DNA of 64,000 bases from Choristoneura fumiferana (Eukaryota; Arthropoda; Insecta; Lepidoptera; Tortricidae), in NCBI RefSeq assembly GCF_025370935.1, contig NC_133485.1:8150734-8214733 (forward strand), written 5' to 3'. A program made the translations under genes and the position numbers. The notes beneath the pieces are model-generated. The model made no database searches, was not told the DNA's origin, and saw only the letters and a program-made list of their open reading frames with translations. The stretch's first letter is position 1. Every line of letters starts with the position of its first letter. This document shows, piece after piece, positions 42,301-57,300 of this stretch.

Positions 42301-45300
42301 ACTACCTGGGCAAGGAACTAGTAATTGCACCGAAAGGGTAGAGGTTAAAACACCCCAGGCTGTACGGCATCGGCATACGACATGCAGGTCGATCGGGCGC
42401 GTCTGCTGCCACAGCTTAGGCTTCGCCGCGCCGTCGCGACGCCTGACGCCACGCCATGGCGGCGCGCCGTTCCAATCCAACCCCAGTGTAATTTACAATT
42501 ACTTATTTACTTACCCCGTACATGGCTTACTCATCCATTTGTTCATATCGTACTAATGTTGGATTTTAAACACCACCTTGCAGGGGAACGAACTACTTTA
42601 TTGCACACCAACACATAAAAGTAAGTTAAGTAAGCAGTACAGAAAACACAGCAATTTACTTTTCCTTTGCAGTTTCAATTAAAACTGTGTCTAATCTTAT
42701 TCTTCTAATATTATCTCTAATACTTATATAAAATTCCCGTGTCACAGTGTTTGTGACCAAACTCCTCCGAAACAGCTTGACCGATTTTTATGATTTTTTT
42801 TGTGTACATTCGGTAGGTCTGTGAATAGGACGTAAATATTTTTTCATACTTCTACGTGCTTCTACTACTTGTACTAAGTATTACTTATTCTGTGCTTCTA
42901 CGCGGATGAAATCGCGGGCAACAGCTAGCACTTGAATAAAAAAGTTTCTGCAGGGCTACTACGAAACTCGAAGTTTGTGTCGTGCGGTCCCTCTGACACA
43001 TACTATTTAATACGAGAGCGAGAGGGACCGCACGACAAAACTTCTAGTTTCGTAGTAGCCCTGCTGAAGATGATTGTTGCTCAATCAAGCAATAACGTCT
43101 GTCCCGATTTAGATAATTTTTGGTATGGACATAGCTTAGTCCTGGGAAAGGACCTAGAATAGATTTTATCTTAAAAAATTGTAAATTGCCGCGGGATAGC
43201 GATAAACAAATTCTTCGCAAACGACGATAAACTCTTGCAATACTTACCTATGTACACTTAATACAGATATGCTTGATTAAAAAATTTAACAGCTAAAGGA
43301 ACTCGCACTTAGGTAGGTTAACGTTTACCGAAAGGATATAGAAATAGCGGGTAATTAAGATAATTAAAGGAGGACAGGGTTGTCGGCACACAGCTTACGG
43401 CAATTCGCTCGGGGTTCGGGCAAGTGGAACAGTTAGACCGGGAAAGGTGACACAGAATATTAGATGATTTGTACCAGTATGGCGGTTCTTCAGAGGTCTA
43501 ATTACGGAATGACAATAAAGAAAATGATGGTCATAGCGCTGGTACCGGCGGCCCAATCGCTGTGGGCGTTAATCGAACGTGTCGCATAAATAACGAGTGT
43601 CGAACGACTTGTTCCACAAAAATGATTTGGAACCACCAGAAAAGTATGGCATGGTGTATTTCGTGAATGGCTACTCGACGATGATTAGCTGTGCAAAAAT
43701 TAGCCTGGAACAAAACGTTGAATTTTTTTTTAAATTAATGTATTCGCGTCGGTATAGCGGGCTGCAAGCCACAACGGAGAAGTATGACATTACGCTACCG
43801 CCTACATCTTTTTTTATCGACTATCGGAAAATATAATCATTTTTGTGGAACAAATCGTTCGACACTCGTTATTTATCCGACACGTTCGATTAACGGCCAC
43901 GCGATTGGGCCGCCGGTACCAGCGCTATGACCATCATTTTCTTTATTGTCATTCCGTAATGAGGGCTATCGCGTTATCGCGTATGAATTCGCCACTAGAG
44001 GCGCTAGTGTAGCGTGAGGTCTCCGAAATGTCAAATCTCATAGTTTTCGGGTGAGCTACGCGGGTTTATTTATAATTAGATTAATTTTGTGAATATTTTG
44101 CAAAATCTGAAATTAATTATGGCAAATATGCGTTACAGGGCAATGAATGTCTATGTTTTGAGACAGTTTTGTCTTTCGGAACCCTTTGTCCTCCCTTTTT
44201 TTCCAACAAAACGGGGACTATGCAACACTGTGGCATGCTCGATATTTTTATGGTAAGGTTTTAAGGTGTATTAAATATGATTTTAATCTAAACTTTGTTT
44301 TCACGCCCGTAATAACAGACTTTGAAAGCCATACTTAAAAACCTCACGCAACAGTGCGCCATCTAGTGAGACAAAAACGATAGCCCTCATTAGACCCCTG
44401 AAGAACCGCCATACTGGTACAAATCATCTAATATTTTGTGTCACCATCTCCCGATCTAAGTCGCCGACCTGGGGGTAGCATGGCAGCCTTGACATGGTAC
44501 TCCGAGCGCTCGTTGACACGCAATAGGCAACAAGACTGTTCAGCACTAAGTGTCAAAGTTAAACTATAATTTATTACGTCCTATCCTATCCTAAAATTTT
44601 GAGCACGGATTGGGCGGGGTTGATAACAATGGATTATAACTGGTGACAATGCGTCAGTAATTTTACGGATTAATAACAAAAACTAGTCTCCTACCTGCGT
44701 ATAAGGCGCGCATTACGGACTATTGTTGTTAAGGAAGCCATTCAAGTCTGTTGAATACGAGTCGTCGGTCAGGTAGCGTGTGTAAAATTCGATACGAGGC
44801 TCGCAGCTAGAGATTATCTCGGCTTAACATTCCGTCCCGCGGCATATGTGGGTCCCAGGAGCGATCGGCCACGATACAGTACAAAGTTTTTTGATGATAA
44901 AACGATAGTGCCCGCGTCCAATTTACCCAATAAAAAGCATGCGGGTGCAGACGTCGGGCGACGCGACGACGGCGACTGCTGGCTAGGTGTCTGCCTCGCC
45001 TCGCGCGGCTCTATGTCGCGTGAGTAATTATTCGGAATTACAAAGCTTAAATGCATTAATATCGACTATTGTGGGGCCGTCAGGGCTGCGTGTTCGGTGG
45101 GGTGCTTAGAGGGGTGCATGTGCATATTTTCTGTCCCCATGTTGCATTGATATTCGCTTTTCTATTCAATTAAATAAATGTGGAACTTGTGGAAGGAAAG
45201 GCAAACTTGTAATTATTTGTACTTTCAATGTAATTTCTGGGAAGTATGAGCAAGACCATAAACGACAACAATAATACCTACGTTCGAAATCTATAACCTA

Positions 45301-48300
45301 GTCAGGAAAAATAATGCAAAAATCTTTATGATGATTTTGTACGTAAAAAGTGTAGCTGCCACCCCGTGTGCCACCCCAATGTACTGGTCCACTGTAATTA
45401 CTAATTTGGAAGAGAAGTACAGGCGCATCGGTGGTACATTAGATACAAATTTACACAGACTGCTAATTATCATAACCGTAACCTTTCTCTTTTTGGTTTT
45501 TAATAGTCTGGTAAAAAACCTAAAATTATCTTACTAGAAGTCAATTTAGCAAAGTCAGTAGGTAACAATACCCCATAACCGAGGTTCTTTTATTTTAGGT
45601 AGGTACTCAGTAAGTATGTGGAAGTGGTTGCTTAAATTGGGGCACGACAATTAGGACAAAACAGGATTGCTTCCGTTGTATTTTTAAATAAATAGAGTCG
45701 CAAATATGCTGAAAGTCCCTGTTATACGATATCGAATCGTGATTGGATCGTAAACACCCCGAACAAATTGGATTGGAAAACCGATGAGTAGGTAGTAGGT
45801 ACAGATTTCAGACTTGCTACAATGTTTGTAGGATTAGCTAGATATATGTGCGAGCCGTAGGATATTTTTGGCTTTGCTTAGAATGTGCATTTCCTTGTTT
45901 GGTTTAGGCGTAGACCTACAATGATTTTAACTCCCTTAGCGTCGCCGTTTTATTGCCAACAGTTAACCGCAATACTCCTGCGTTAACTGTAAAAAACAGA
46001 CGTCGTAATAGTTGACGCAGTATCTAAATGCATTACCATTTAAATGGAAACAAATCCAAGTCCCTGTCCATGGAGTTTGCAAACGATCGATCTGAGTAAG
46101 TCTATTTTAAGAGTTGAGTAAAAGTGCATTCAAATATGGATTTTGCTGCTTTTATCTCGACTTTATTTACCTACTTTTCCGCAGTAAAACAATTTCATGA
46201 CCAAATATAGCGGGTCGATTTTTAAAATTAGATGTTCGTTCCCGCCTAAACTTCGACATAACAAATTCATCGGAAATAATTACAGCCGTTTCCCTAATCC
46301 CCAAAATAAATAAATATACAATAATTGCTCCTTTAAAGATTTTAGATAAAAAAATAACTCTATTAACATCCTAGCCGTTTAAGATCAGTCAGACCACAGA
46401 AGCCAGACGCCCTTATAAATACCAACCCACTGGATTAAGCCTACTGGATTGCTTAAATATCCGTGGTGCCTGCTCGTGGGCTCTACGAGTACTATCTAAG
46501 ATGCTAATTGCAGTCGACTAACGATTATAACTTGCTCTACAAGTAAGCCCCTTTAGCACTGAGAACTGGAAATTACAGTACAAGCTAACAGTACAATCGC
46601 AATTATATTGAACTCACTATAGCACTGCTCCATAATAATTTTAATACAGATTTTTTTATGTTGACCTGGCTTTTGTTAATTGTACTGCATTAAATATCAT
46701 CCATATTATATATTTTTACCAAGTTTTAAGTTTATGCCATTAACTGTTGAAGAGCTCCATCCTACGGAGACGAGTCTGAATTTTACTACCAGTTTATTGT
46801 ATTGTTACGGAACTTACTTTACTTTACATAAGTTACCTATGCCAAATTTCAGCTCAATCGGAAGTGGTCCAAAAAGGGTTTTTCAATATTGAAACCACAT
46901 TGCAACTTATATAATACTACCTGCTAACGTTGCTAAACAGATAAATATTTTTAAGACCCCTGAATACCTAATCGAAGTTAAAAAAGTAACTTAGATGTTA
47001 GTATATATTTAACGATGTAACTGCTACTTAAATGATCGCATGCAAAAATGTGGTGTGTACATGGATTGACTGTTAATTTATTATTTTGATGAGCATAGAT
47101 AATTATGTATACGTGTCAATATTTATGGTCCCAGACGGACAGTTAATGCAGACGTGCAAATATGTAGCAGACCCTTACATGTAGACGCGTTGTAAATTTC
47201 AATTGAAGACGTAACATGCGCATTGTAGACGAGTATGTAGTAGCAGAGTGTAAGTTATGCATACAGCCTACGCGGACGCGACACCTCGAGGATGTCGCAA
47301 GGGGGACAATCGCAAATAATATCGATTAACCCACGGGCGGCGGGCGGCGGGCGGCGGCTAGCGAGTTGGCGACGGACGGCGCGACCGCCGCGCGGTTTTC
47401 TGTGATGCAGAACAGCAGGGCTACTACGAAACTCGAAACTCGAAGTTCGTATATTACCGTCCCTCTCGCTCTCGTATTAAATAGCATAAGTGTCAGAGGG
47501 ACCGCACGACACGAACTTCGAGTTTCGTAGTTGCATGACTGTTGTTACTATTTATCCATATCATAAGCTAGGTAGCTGCTCACTTGCTCAGACAATAGGT
47601 AAAGCTATGAAGACACGGTTGGCGCTAATTTAACTTAAATGCATCTGTCAAGCAGCGTCTACGTATGATGTTCCATAAATCTACTATTAAAATAAATTTG
47701 GGTATTCAAAGAATAATCTTACATTCCGTAATTTATTTATTTTTGTATGGTTTGCAATGGGTACGGGGTTCCTTAAAAGTTATGGTCAGCTACCGGTGTT
47801 CTAGTGCCGTGCGGTAAACATTCTCATTCTGCGGGCGTGACGCAGACGCGAATCTGGTTTTGTTATTTAAGTATACTCGTATATCTTATAACTACCTATA
47901 ATATAATATAGGTATATAGCTCATTCAATCGTGTTTCATAGCAAACACAGAATTATGCTACTGCCACGTGATACTATAGTAGTTTTTTTATCCTGACTGA
48001 TGAATGGAATGTATAATAAAAATAATAATGTAACAGAACGGCTGTTCCTATTTGGCTTTTTAGGGTTCCGTAGTTGTTTGTAATCGTGAGGATAAGATAT
48101 ATGAAAGAAAATGCTTAAAAATTGTACGGAATGCTAAAAAACTTGGGCTAAAAAATCTTCATTATAAAAAAAATGCGAGTGAGACGTAAGATGCTTGCTG
48201 AGAAAGATAGCAGAGGTTTTAAAAATAAGAAAACTATTGGAGGCCGTAGCAGCTACTCTAGCTGACCCTGCTGACGCATTACAACCGTCGTAGTTTTACT

Positions 48301-51300
48301 TAATACCTACTTACATAGCGTAACAATAGTACGACGCAGTTGAGGGGCTCATATTGGTGTTGATAATATTTAAATGTAGGTATCTTTATGCCGCTTGTGC
48401 CTCCGGCGCATACCTATATAACAAATGGCTGCCGCATTCCATGCCCCACTCGGTTAATTACTAGTTTTATTAAATCGTTGCACGATAAAGTTAAACCAAG
48501 CGCCTCATGAACGATTAAACAAACAGTGTAAGCTGCTGTGCACAGCCTATTAAACGATGAACTACTTGACTAATTTTGCTGAGCGACTGGCCTATCATTA
48601 GAATGGCATGTTATAAGACTTTAATTCAAAGACAAGCACAGCTGCGTTTAGGTGTCTTCCGAATTCATGAAGCTTGAGTAGGTACACTATGCGCTTACTG
48701 GGAGGTATTTAAAATAGGAAAAGCGTTAAGTTAGGTAGTATGAGAGGGTAAAATAATAGGCACGGAATATGCCACAAGGCAAAGTTAAAATCTAATACTG
48801 GCTGCTAATGCTATGGCGTAACTTGGCAAAGGAAGGATTTCATTGTTTTTGTTTTCGCGTGTGAGTAACGTCGCGCTTCCATTGTTTCAGTGGGCTCAAC
48901 TTCCAGGATTTGATCGTGCGACAAGGCGCCATCGACTCCCCGCCTAAAACTCCCTTCATTCTTGGCTTTGAATGTGCCGGAGAAATTGAACAGGTCGGCG
49001 AAGGCGTCACTAACTTCAAGGTAAGTTTTTAAATAGGCTTGTCTTCGTCCCACTGGTTTTTTTTAAAGCTTTAAAAATTTCGATCGCAACCACTGGGATT
49101 CTAGTCAGATTCTCATTGCTACCGACGGGGGCAGATATGTCGAGCAAACTCATTTGCTAAAATAAACCCAAAAATACGTGAAACCTTGTAAGTTTAACGT
49201 TTATTTAATATCGGGGTGCCTAGAAATAAGGAACCGATTTTTTTAATCAATTTACTAGAAAATACTATTCAAATTAGTGCTGAATTTGAAATAAGTATAA
49301 ATAGCTTTAGTATAGTAGAGTCGAAAATTAAAATTGAGTTGCAGTTTGATATCACCACAAAGATACCACTTTGGAATGGTATTTTAGTGACGTGAATAAA
49401 AAAAAATTACAAAAAAATTAAACGTCCAAAAAAAACGATAAGCAAAAAATAACAAACCTTTTTCGCCTATATTTAACTTTAAACTAGGTACTAGTTTGAA
49501 AGCAGTGCCTCAGCACGAGCCAGGCGGAGTGATATTAGCCCATCAGGAAGACGACTATAGGTCTACTCCTGATGGATAGTGCTGAGGCACCGACTTTAAA
49601 ATAGTACCTATATATATGCTCTTGCTGACTTGAGATCCTCCTCCGTTTTGTTCGTCGGTTGAAAAATCGGTCCCCAGATTAACTTAATATTTTCATTCAA
49701 ATTTAAAAATGGGTTAAAATTATGTACCCAGTATAGGTAAAGTTTATTTGATCAGAAATAATAACAGCGCAAGATAAGTAAATTAAGGCTTGTTAAGAAT
49801 TCCAGCAATGAAGGACAACGAAGATAAATAAGTGTTTTAATCACAGCTTAAGATTCAACAAATATCTCTCAGTAAATTTAAAAGTCAATAAAGCACCTAA
49901 TAAACAACACGGTAATGAAATAGTCGAAAGCAAATAACTCGTTCAATCATAAATATGTACGTAGCGCGCTTGAACGATGTCCACTGTTTGACACGCACGA
50001 GGGACTGCACTTGCATAATTAACTTTAACAATACCTACTAGGAGTTATAAATTGATCTACATATTGCTAATACACTTAATGTGCTAATAACTGACATATA
50101 TTGTGCGAAAATTAACGGATTACGCTAATACGGACATAAAAGTTCAGCCCGGTCATCCTCAATTCAGTAGCTATCGTTCAAACTTCACGAATTTTCTCAC
50201 TTACAATATTAGTAATATACTATATATATTGTTAATATACTAAATATACATATTTATATGAATACGGTCGGAACTGTCGGAACTAAATACGTATCTATTG
50301 AGAGAGGTTTATGTAATCATAAACCTATAGTGGCTTAAAAATATATATTGGGTGTAGATATCCCATTACTTATAGATGGTAGACGACCGGATGGCCAAGT
50401 GGTTAGAGAACCTGACTACGTAGCTTGAGGTCCCGGGTTCGATTCCCGGCCGGAGCAGATTTGTATGAATAATACGAATGTTTGTTCTTGGGTCTTGGGT
50501 GTTAAATATGTATTTAAGTATATATTTATTTAGAAGGTGTTAATTAAATAACTGAAAACCAGAAAGTAGTTTGCTCAGAATTGAGAGTAGATTCGATTAC
50601 ACTATGTTTTAAATCAGGTTGTGTTTGTGTTTTTAATTAAATCCCTTTTTTATTGCGCCCAGTCTAAAAGTTACGACTGCAACAGGCGCCAATTAAATAT
50701 TTTAGCGAGGTTGCATACTATTTCGATAATTTAATACTGGCCGTTTTGCTGTCAGTGTGTGATTTTCTTTGGATTTTCTTCTAAAAACGCCAAAGCGCAA
50801 CTGATAAATACATATTATGAGTGTAGAGCAAAGTGTAGAGTTAGGAATGAAGCCAAATTACTGACTAAGCAAAACACTCGATTAAGTTTAAAATAATGAA
50901 GATATTCAAAAATAAATGAAATCAACTAACTTAAAATTAAAAAACATATTTGGGGTGTGAGGTTTTCAGTTATTTAATTAACAACTTGTATATAAGTATG
51001 TTTATCTGTTACCTAGTAGGCAAGTATCGATATATTACAAGCTTTGCTTAGTTTGGGACTAGGTCAATTGGTGTCAAGTGTCCCATGATATTATTATTCT
51101 CTTTATTTATTTTTTTATTCTTAGGATTAGGTTTTTATAATAGTTATAAGAAGTAAAATAGGTACAGAAAAATACATACAAAATAAAAATATTATAAAAA
51201 CCTAACCTAGTTTGCCGCCGGTAAAGATATTATTATGTTCTTTATTTTTCTTTCATTCTTAGGTTTAGGTTTTTATAATAGTTATAAAAAGTAAAATACA

Positions 51301-54300
51301 GAAAAGTACATACAAAATAAAAATATTATTATTATTATTATATTAAATAAATAAATAAAAAGTTGATTCAATCAACTACAATCATTATCCTAGTATGAAA
51401 AATTAAAATAATTTATTGCATAAACAGCTTATAAACAAGAGTCTACAGCTCTGGATCCTGTGCTAGGAGTCCCTTTGTTACAGGATCCACATGGTGTGTC
51501 TTAAGAAATATGAAATGTTTATTGTTAAGGACACTAAGGGGCTGTTTCACCAGCCATTGATTAGTGTTAACTGACGGTTAAATATGATGCCGTCTCCGTC
51601 TATTCGAACAAAACAAATAGAGACGGCATCACATTTAACCGTCAGTTAACACTAATCAATGGATGATGAATGAAACAGCCCCTAAGTGTTGATGTTTAAA
51701 ATAAGCACGTCTATGATACGACTTAGAGGCGTTAACAATTACGCGTCTTGTTTCTTAAGCCACGTCACACTAGGATAAATTAAAAGTCGTAGTGGCCGTA
51801 GTCCACGGCTCCATAGAAAAGCCTTTAAACTGTCTATTGTCATAGGTGGGCGACCAAGTGGTAGCACTCCCCGAGTACCGGGCCTGGGCGGAGCTCGTGT
51901 CCGTACCGGCGCAGTACGTGTTCGCGCTGCCGGCCGGCATGAGCCCGCTGGATGCCGTGGCCGTCACTACCAACTACACGGTTGCGTATCTGCTGCTCTT
52001 CGAGATGGCCAACCTCGCGCCCGGGAAGAGTCTACTCGTGCATTCGGCTGGAGGCGGCGTGGTAAGTCTTGGTGATGAAATAAGTACCTATTGATATTTT
52101 TTTAGTTGGACATTTAACTTTTCAAATTAACTTCAGACCAGCTGAATTGATCCTCAAAGCTAACGGAAATCAAGAAAAACACGTCGTAAGTACCTATGCA
52201 AGGTGACTTAATGTTCAATCATAAAAAAAAAACCGTTACTTTTTTTTGGTTTAATTTAGATACCCTGCCTTTGAAATTCCGGGCTTTGTAATTTATCAAA
52301 AATTATGTCGTGTTCTATATTTACGTGGTAGGTTGAGGTTTGGTATTTTACATACGCACCTATGTAGATCCCGAGTATATTTTGGAATAAAAAGTAGCTT
52401 GTGTGTTATTCCAGAGATTCAGCTATCTACATACCAAGCCTTGCCAGCCGTCCACACACAGTCACACAACCTTCAAAATTTATGATATTAGTTAGTAGGA
52501 TGAACTCTCAATCAGAAGAGTCATTTGTTATTTGAAGGTACCCATTGACGTAGGCGCGCCCCTTCACAGCAAATTATCAATGTTTATTATCTATTACCAC
52601 AGATCCAGCTTACACTTACAAGATGTCTAGTGCGTGACTGAGATTACCGACAGCGGCTAAGAATTCGTTTGTGTTACAGACTTTTACACTAGGTTACTAT
52701 ACTATTTTTGTGTAAACACATCTATGTATACATATACGATTTCAATAAGAAGTTCTATACAATTCTATGCATTGCACTAAAAACGGTATTGTGTTCGTGC
52801 TTGTACGATATTTATAATCAACATTTTATTCCGGTCCGTGATGTTGATCATTACAGTCTTTACATTGTAACGTCTTTAAAGCTCGGTAGCAACTTTCGTA
52901 GATGAAGTTTCCGAGAATTGTCGGCGCGCGTATGTGAACTTCATAATAGCCGTGCAAACAATCCGACTAGTTCTCTAATTGCCGCTCTGAATTAGGAAAA
53001 AAACCCTTGCTTGTTTTGGAATCTCGTGGCTTCCGCCAGTGACGTCACTCACCCTCCACGTCAATGACCTTTACTGCGAATGGCTAACATTGGGCGGGGC
53101 CAGTCAATAAACTATGTCTGGCCAATAAAATCGAGAGGTATCAATTTTAAAGCTACCTAACCTACCACGAGTAATACGACTAATGGATTTACAAAGGGTG
53201 GTGGACTGGACACGGAAACTTTTGTATAAACCTTCTTCTGTAATTGTGTTCTATGCTCTGGTTCGCATATTATGAACCACTTTATATCGAAGTGTCAATT
53301 ACGCCGTGATTCGATTGAGCTGAACATGAGAATTCAATTGCGAACGTTGCGGAACGCTGTTACCACTATGGAGACTTGCGGTACATTGGTCTGTACGCTT
53401 TCTCACACTCATATCTAAAGTACCTAATCAAGAACTAGTACCTATTTCAAAATGATTTGTATAAATTATTGGTAGAGAGAGAGTATTTCCACGTAACGGA
53501 AAAGCTTTTTCTTGTACAGAAGTAATCTAGAGCACACAAGTCGAGCGCGACAAGATTTATTAAGTTACCCGAGTCTAAAGTTAAAGTACCTACCTGCTGA
53601 CTGCAGTTGGCTTGTAGGTAGTGTATATGCACGTTCATCCAAGAGTCGTGCACTTCTCGATGAGTAAGTCAATAGAAACGCGTTCTGTTCTACAATAATA
53701 TAGCTGTATTTTGTCGGGATTTAATTAAATTAGTATTTAGTCCAAGTACAGTTGGTGATTCTCTTATCTGTCGCCAGGGGCAAGCCGTGGCACAGTTGGC
53801 GAAGACCGTGGACAACGTGACGGTGTTCGGCGTCTGCTCCAAAAGCAAGCACGAGGCTCTGAAGGCAAACAACAACAACATCGACCATCTGCTCGAGCGC
53901 GGCAGCGACTACACCAGCGAAGTTAGGAAGTGAGTGCCGGTTTTCAATTTCAGAACAATACTGTAACGGCGCAATAATTGCAATACTTTTTGAAAATCAT
54001 AGGAATTTATGATCACGTCACATCTGCAGATAGGTTCTAATAGGTTTTGATACTTTGATTACTAGTAAATAGGTATCAATTAAGAGTTTTCATGCGTATA
54101 CTGTACGTTATTGCTGAATTTATCATTTTTTTACTAACGTAGGTAGCGAAGTGTTTATTAATTAGCAGTAATACAAACTTAAACAAAAACCGGCCAAGAG
54201 CGTGTCAGACACGCCCGAAATAGGGTTCCGTAACCACTACGAAGAAATTAAGAAATATTTTTCTAAGGATTTCGTATTTTGTACGGAATATTCCAAGTTT

Positions 54301-57300
54301 AGGTCTATTTTATACCTTAGACTGCTATTTACTCTTAAACTACAATAATTCTCAAGAAAACTTAACCGTTATAGTTTTCCTAAGGTTGTTTAGATTTTAG
54401 AGGGGGGGGGGGACGCTCGATTGTAATGAAAATTTTCACTTTAAAGTTGAATATTTTTCAAACAAATGACTGAATCGAAAAATCGTTTTAGCAAGTAGGT
54501 TTTAAAAGACCTATCCAACGATACCCCACATTACAAGGTTGGATGAGAAAAAAAAAACACTCCCACTTTACGTCTATGGGAGGTATTCTAAAAAAAAAAT
54601 TATTTACAGCTTTCTAGCATTGATAGTCCCTGAGCAAAGCCGCGGACGGACAGACAGACAGACAGGCATGGCGAAACTATAAGGGTTCCGTTTTTGCAAT
54701 TTTTGACTACGGAACCCTAAAAATGGAGGAAAATTAACTATTTCATTCCCAATAATACCTATATGAAAAAATAAATCTACATTATATTATTCTAATTCAA
54801 CACTCATTCACTTTTCTTAATACGACAAATTTACACAACTTCCAATGTTTTTTTTTTATCAAAGCCTAACACAAATTACAATTTTGACCATTATAACAAG
54901 TATCACGTTTATTTATTCCGTTTATTCACATGGTTACTAGTGTATAAATAGTGGGTTTCGTTGTTGTTTCGTTTAAAAAATATGTTGCCAACACTACTTA
55001 ATTTTTATCCACTGCGAACTTATGATAGCCAGAGTATAATCGGTGAGGTGTGGCGGTCCTTACTCAACTGTATACTCGGTGCCTGAATCACAAGAAGCGT
55101 TAGTGTGGATTGCGCGATGAATTCTAAAAATGAAGGGATGAAATCACGAAGCGCTAAAAATAATAACCAGCTCAGCGGGCCCTTCATCTCACTAATCCCT
55201 TGTTTGTATTAACGCGACGTGCGATCGGCGCCGGAATTTAACACGTTTCATGTACTCGGCCCTACATTTCGACAGCGTGCTATGTTTACCACCTTATCAA
55301 ACGAATTTATTTTATTAAGAAAACCGGCCAAGTGCGTGTCGGGGCACGCGTTGTGTAGGGGTAGGGTTCCGTATTCACATGCGACAAATATTCAATATGA
55401 ATTAGATTTGATCTGCTCTTACTCGTTATTTTGTAAAGCCTGTTAGGCTGTGATAGTTTTCCTATTAAATTAATTAAATACATATACATACTAGCATCGT
55501 TTTTTTTTCAGATTTTTTAAATCCACGGATTTTAGTTGTGGTGGTTAAAGACTAATATTTTGCAAACGGATCCTGAAATCGAAAAACGTAGTAGCAAACC
55601 TAAAATGTTTTTGAAAGACATATTCTACGATACCCTACACTATGGACTTAGACGGGAAAAAGTAAATCGTCCCCACTTTTTGTGTAGGTAGAGGAGGTAC
55701 GCTTTGACGGCGTAGCAGATAATATATCATCTATCTTGTAAAATTAGCACTAACAGTCTCTAAGCTCAGCTGCGGACAGACGGACGGACATGGCGAAACT
55801 AAAGAGTTCCTTGTAGGACAACGGAACCCTAGAAAGGGACTTAGACAGAAAAAGTGATAAAACTAGTAGTAAATATACCTACCTAATTTAAGCGCGCGTG
55901 TATACGTGCGACTCGGTTACCGCTTCCGAGCTAATAAGTCAAATTGTTCTCGATCTCAGGCTTTGTTAATTGGTGTTTATTACAGTTACATATTTCGAGC
56001 GCAGCTCGACTCGTGTGATACAAATACCACCAATTTATGTAGAGCCCCTCTTCCTCTCCACTTACACAATTTGTAGAGTCGGGAGGACGAACGAACAGTA
56101 AAGTCAAGGTCCAATTATATTGGACTCACCACACGTTAATTGTTCCGCTTATAACCCGCTCCTTAGGGCAGCTGCTTCATAACAACCGCGGCATTTAATT
56201 CTCGTAAATAGAAAAAGATATTTTTACATCTGGTGAGCTCTTTAAAGCATAAACAAGCCGCACCACACAAGTTCAATCGATGTAAATAAACGGAGGTGGA
56301 TATATCTACTGCCTTTAGCCGGCGCTAAATGTGTAGAAAATGGATATTGCTACATCCGTAGCGTGTTATTTGAGTTCGTGCATTAATATTTGTAATGGCT
56401 GCTTTCAGTCGCAGTCAGGATATCGTAAGGATGTCTTCTGACTGTAAATGGACTAATCAATGAGCCCACAGCTTTAAAGACGTGTTCGAAATGAACTTGG
56501 AATTTACGACTTGTCATTTGTCCGTCAGAATCAATCCGGATGGCGTGGATATCGTCCTAGACTGTCTCTGCGGCGAGGAGTGCAACCGCGGCTACTCTCT
56601 GCTGAGGCCCATGGGCCGGTACATTCTTTACGGTAAGTTCACACGCACAACTCATTAATGTGGAAGAATTTTAATACGAATACCAGCGTTTTACCGAGCT
56701 ATTTTATCGCAGGATCATCCAACATCGTGACCGGCGAGACTAAGAGTTTCTTCAGCACCGCGCGTGCCGTGAGTACACAATTCATTACTAACTAGTATCA
56801 GATTCTTACCACAATGTTACTTACACGAACTTATTATAAAAAATATTTTTGGGTTGCTTTTTTTCTTTATTGTTCTCCGTGTCTGACCTCCTTGAGATGC
56901 ATAAATCTAAATATTGAAACATTAAAAAATAATACGTAAATAAATAGAAAATATTTTTCTACCGGCAATTTAATTTCATTTCCGAAACAAAAAATCCTCA
57001 TCTAAATTGAAAAGTCAGTTCTAAAATAAAAGATATAGGATACTGTCTTAGCTTTAGCGAATGTTTGAAAATTAATCCCGAGGGCAGCTGTTTGGTAGCA
57101 TGTAGGTACTTGTTATAGATATGCGTAGCCAAAGTCAGCATTGAAACCATCCGTGGAAACCATTGAAACGCTCAAGCCCTGTTATTATCAGTCGTCGGTA
57201 CGAGCGTCAGCCGAAAATAAAATTAGATATCTTTGTACCTAATCGAGTATTAAAATTCCGCGTTCCCTTACTATGCCTCCTTTGTTAGTATCAGATTGCG

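Larger units (their letters stand above)
27332..48890 (+). other. VAT1 intron 1, 21.6 kb
   Basis: Large first intron. Apart from the repeats and GC-rich patches listed separately, the long stretches 28363-31850, 33850-35980, 36220-38480, 38730-40300, 44446-46630 and 47545-48890 show nothing I can name. First introns of this size often hold enhancers, but no specific site is readable. Confidence 0.7.

Noticed and set aside
43597..43836. 79-codon ORF inside the foldback element
   Set aside because: No recognisable domain, and it lies mostly in the centre between the arms. Too short to be a transposase.
50390..50460. tRNA gene (A and B boxes, acceptor-like ends)
   Set aside because: The sequence continues into a SINE body repeated elsewhere in the window, so it is a SINE head rather than a functional tRNA gene.
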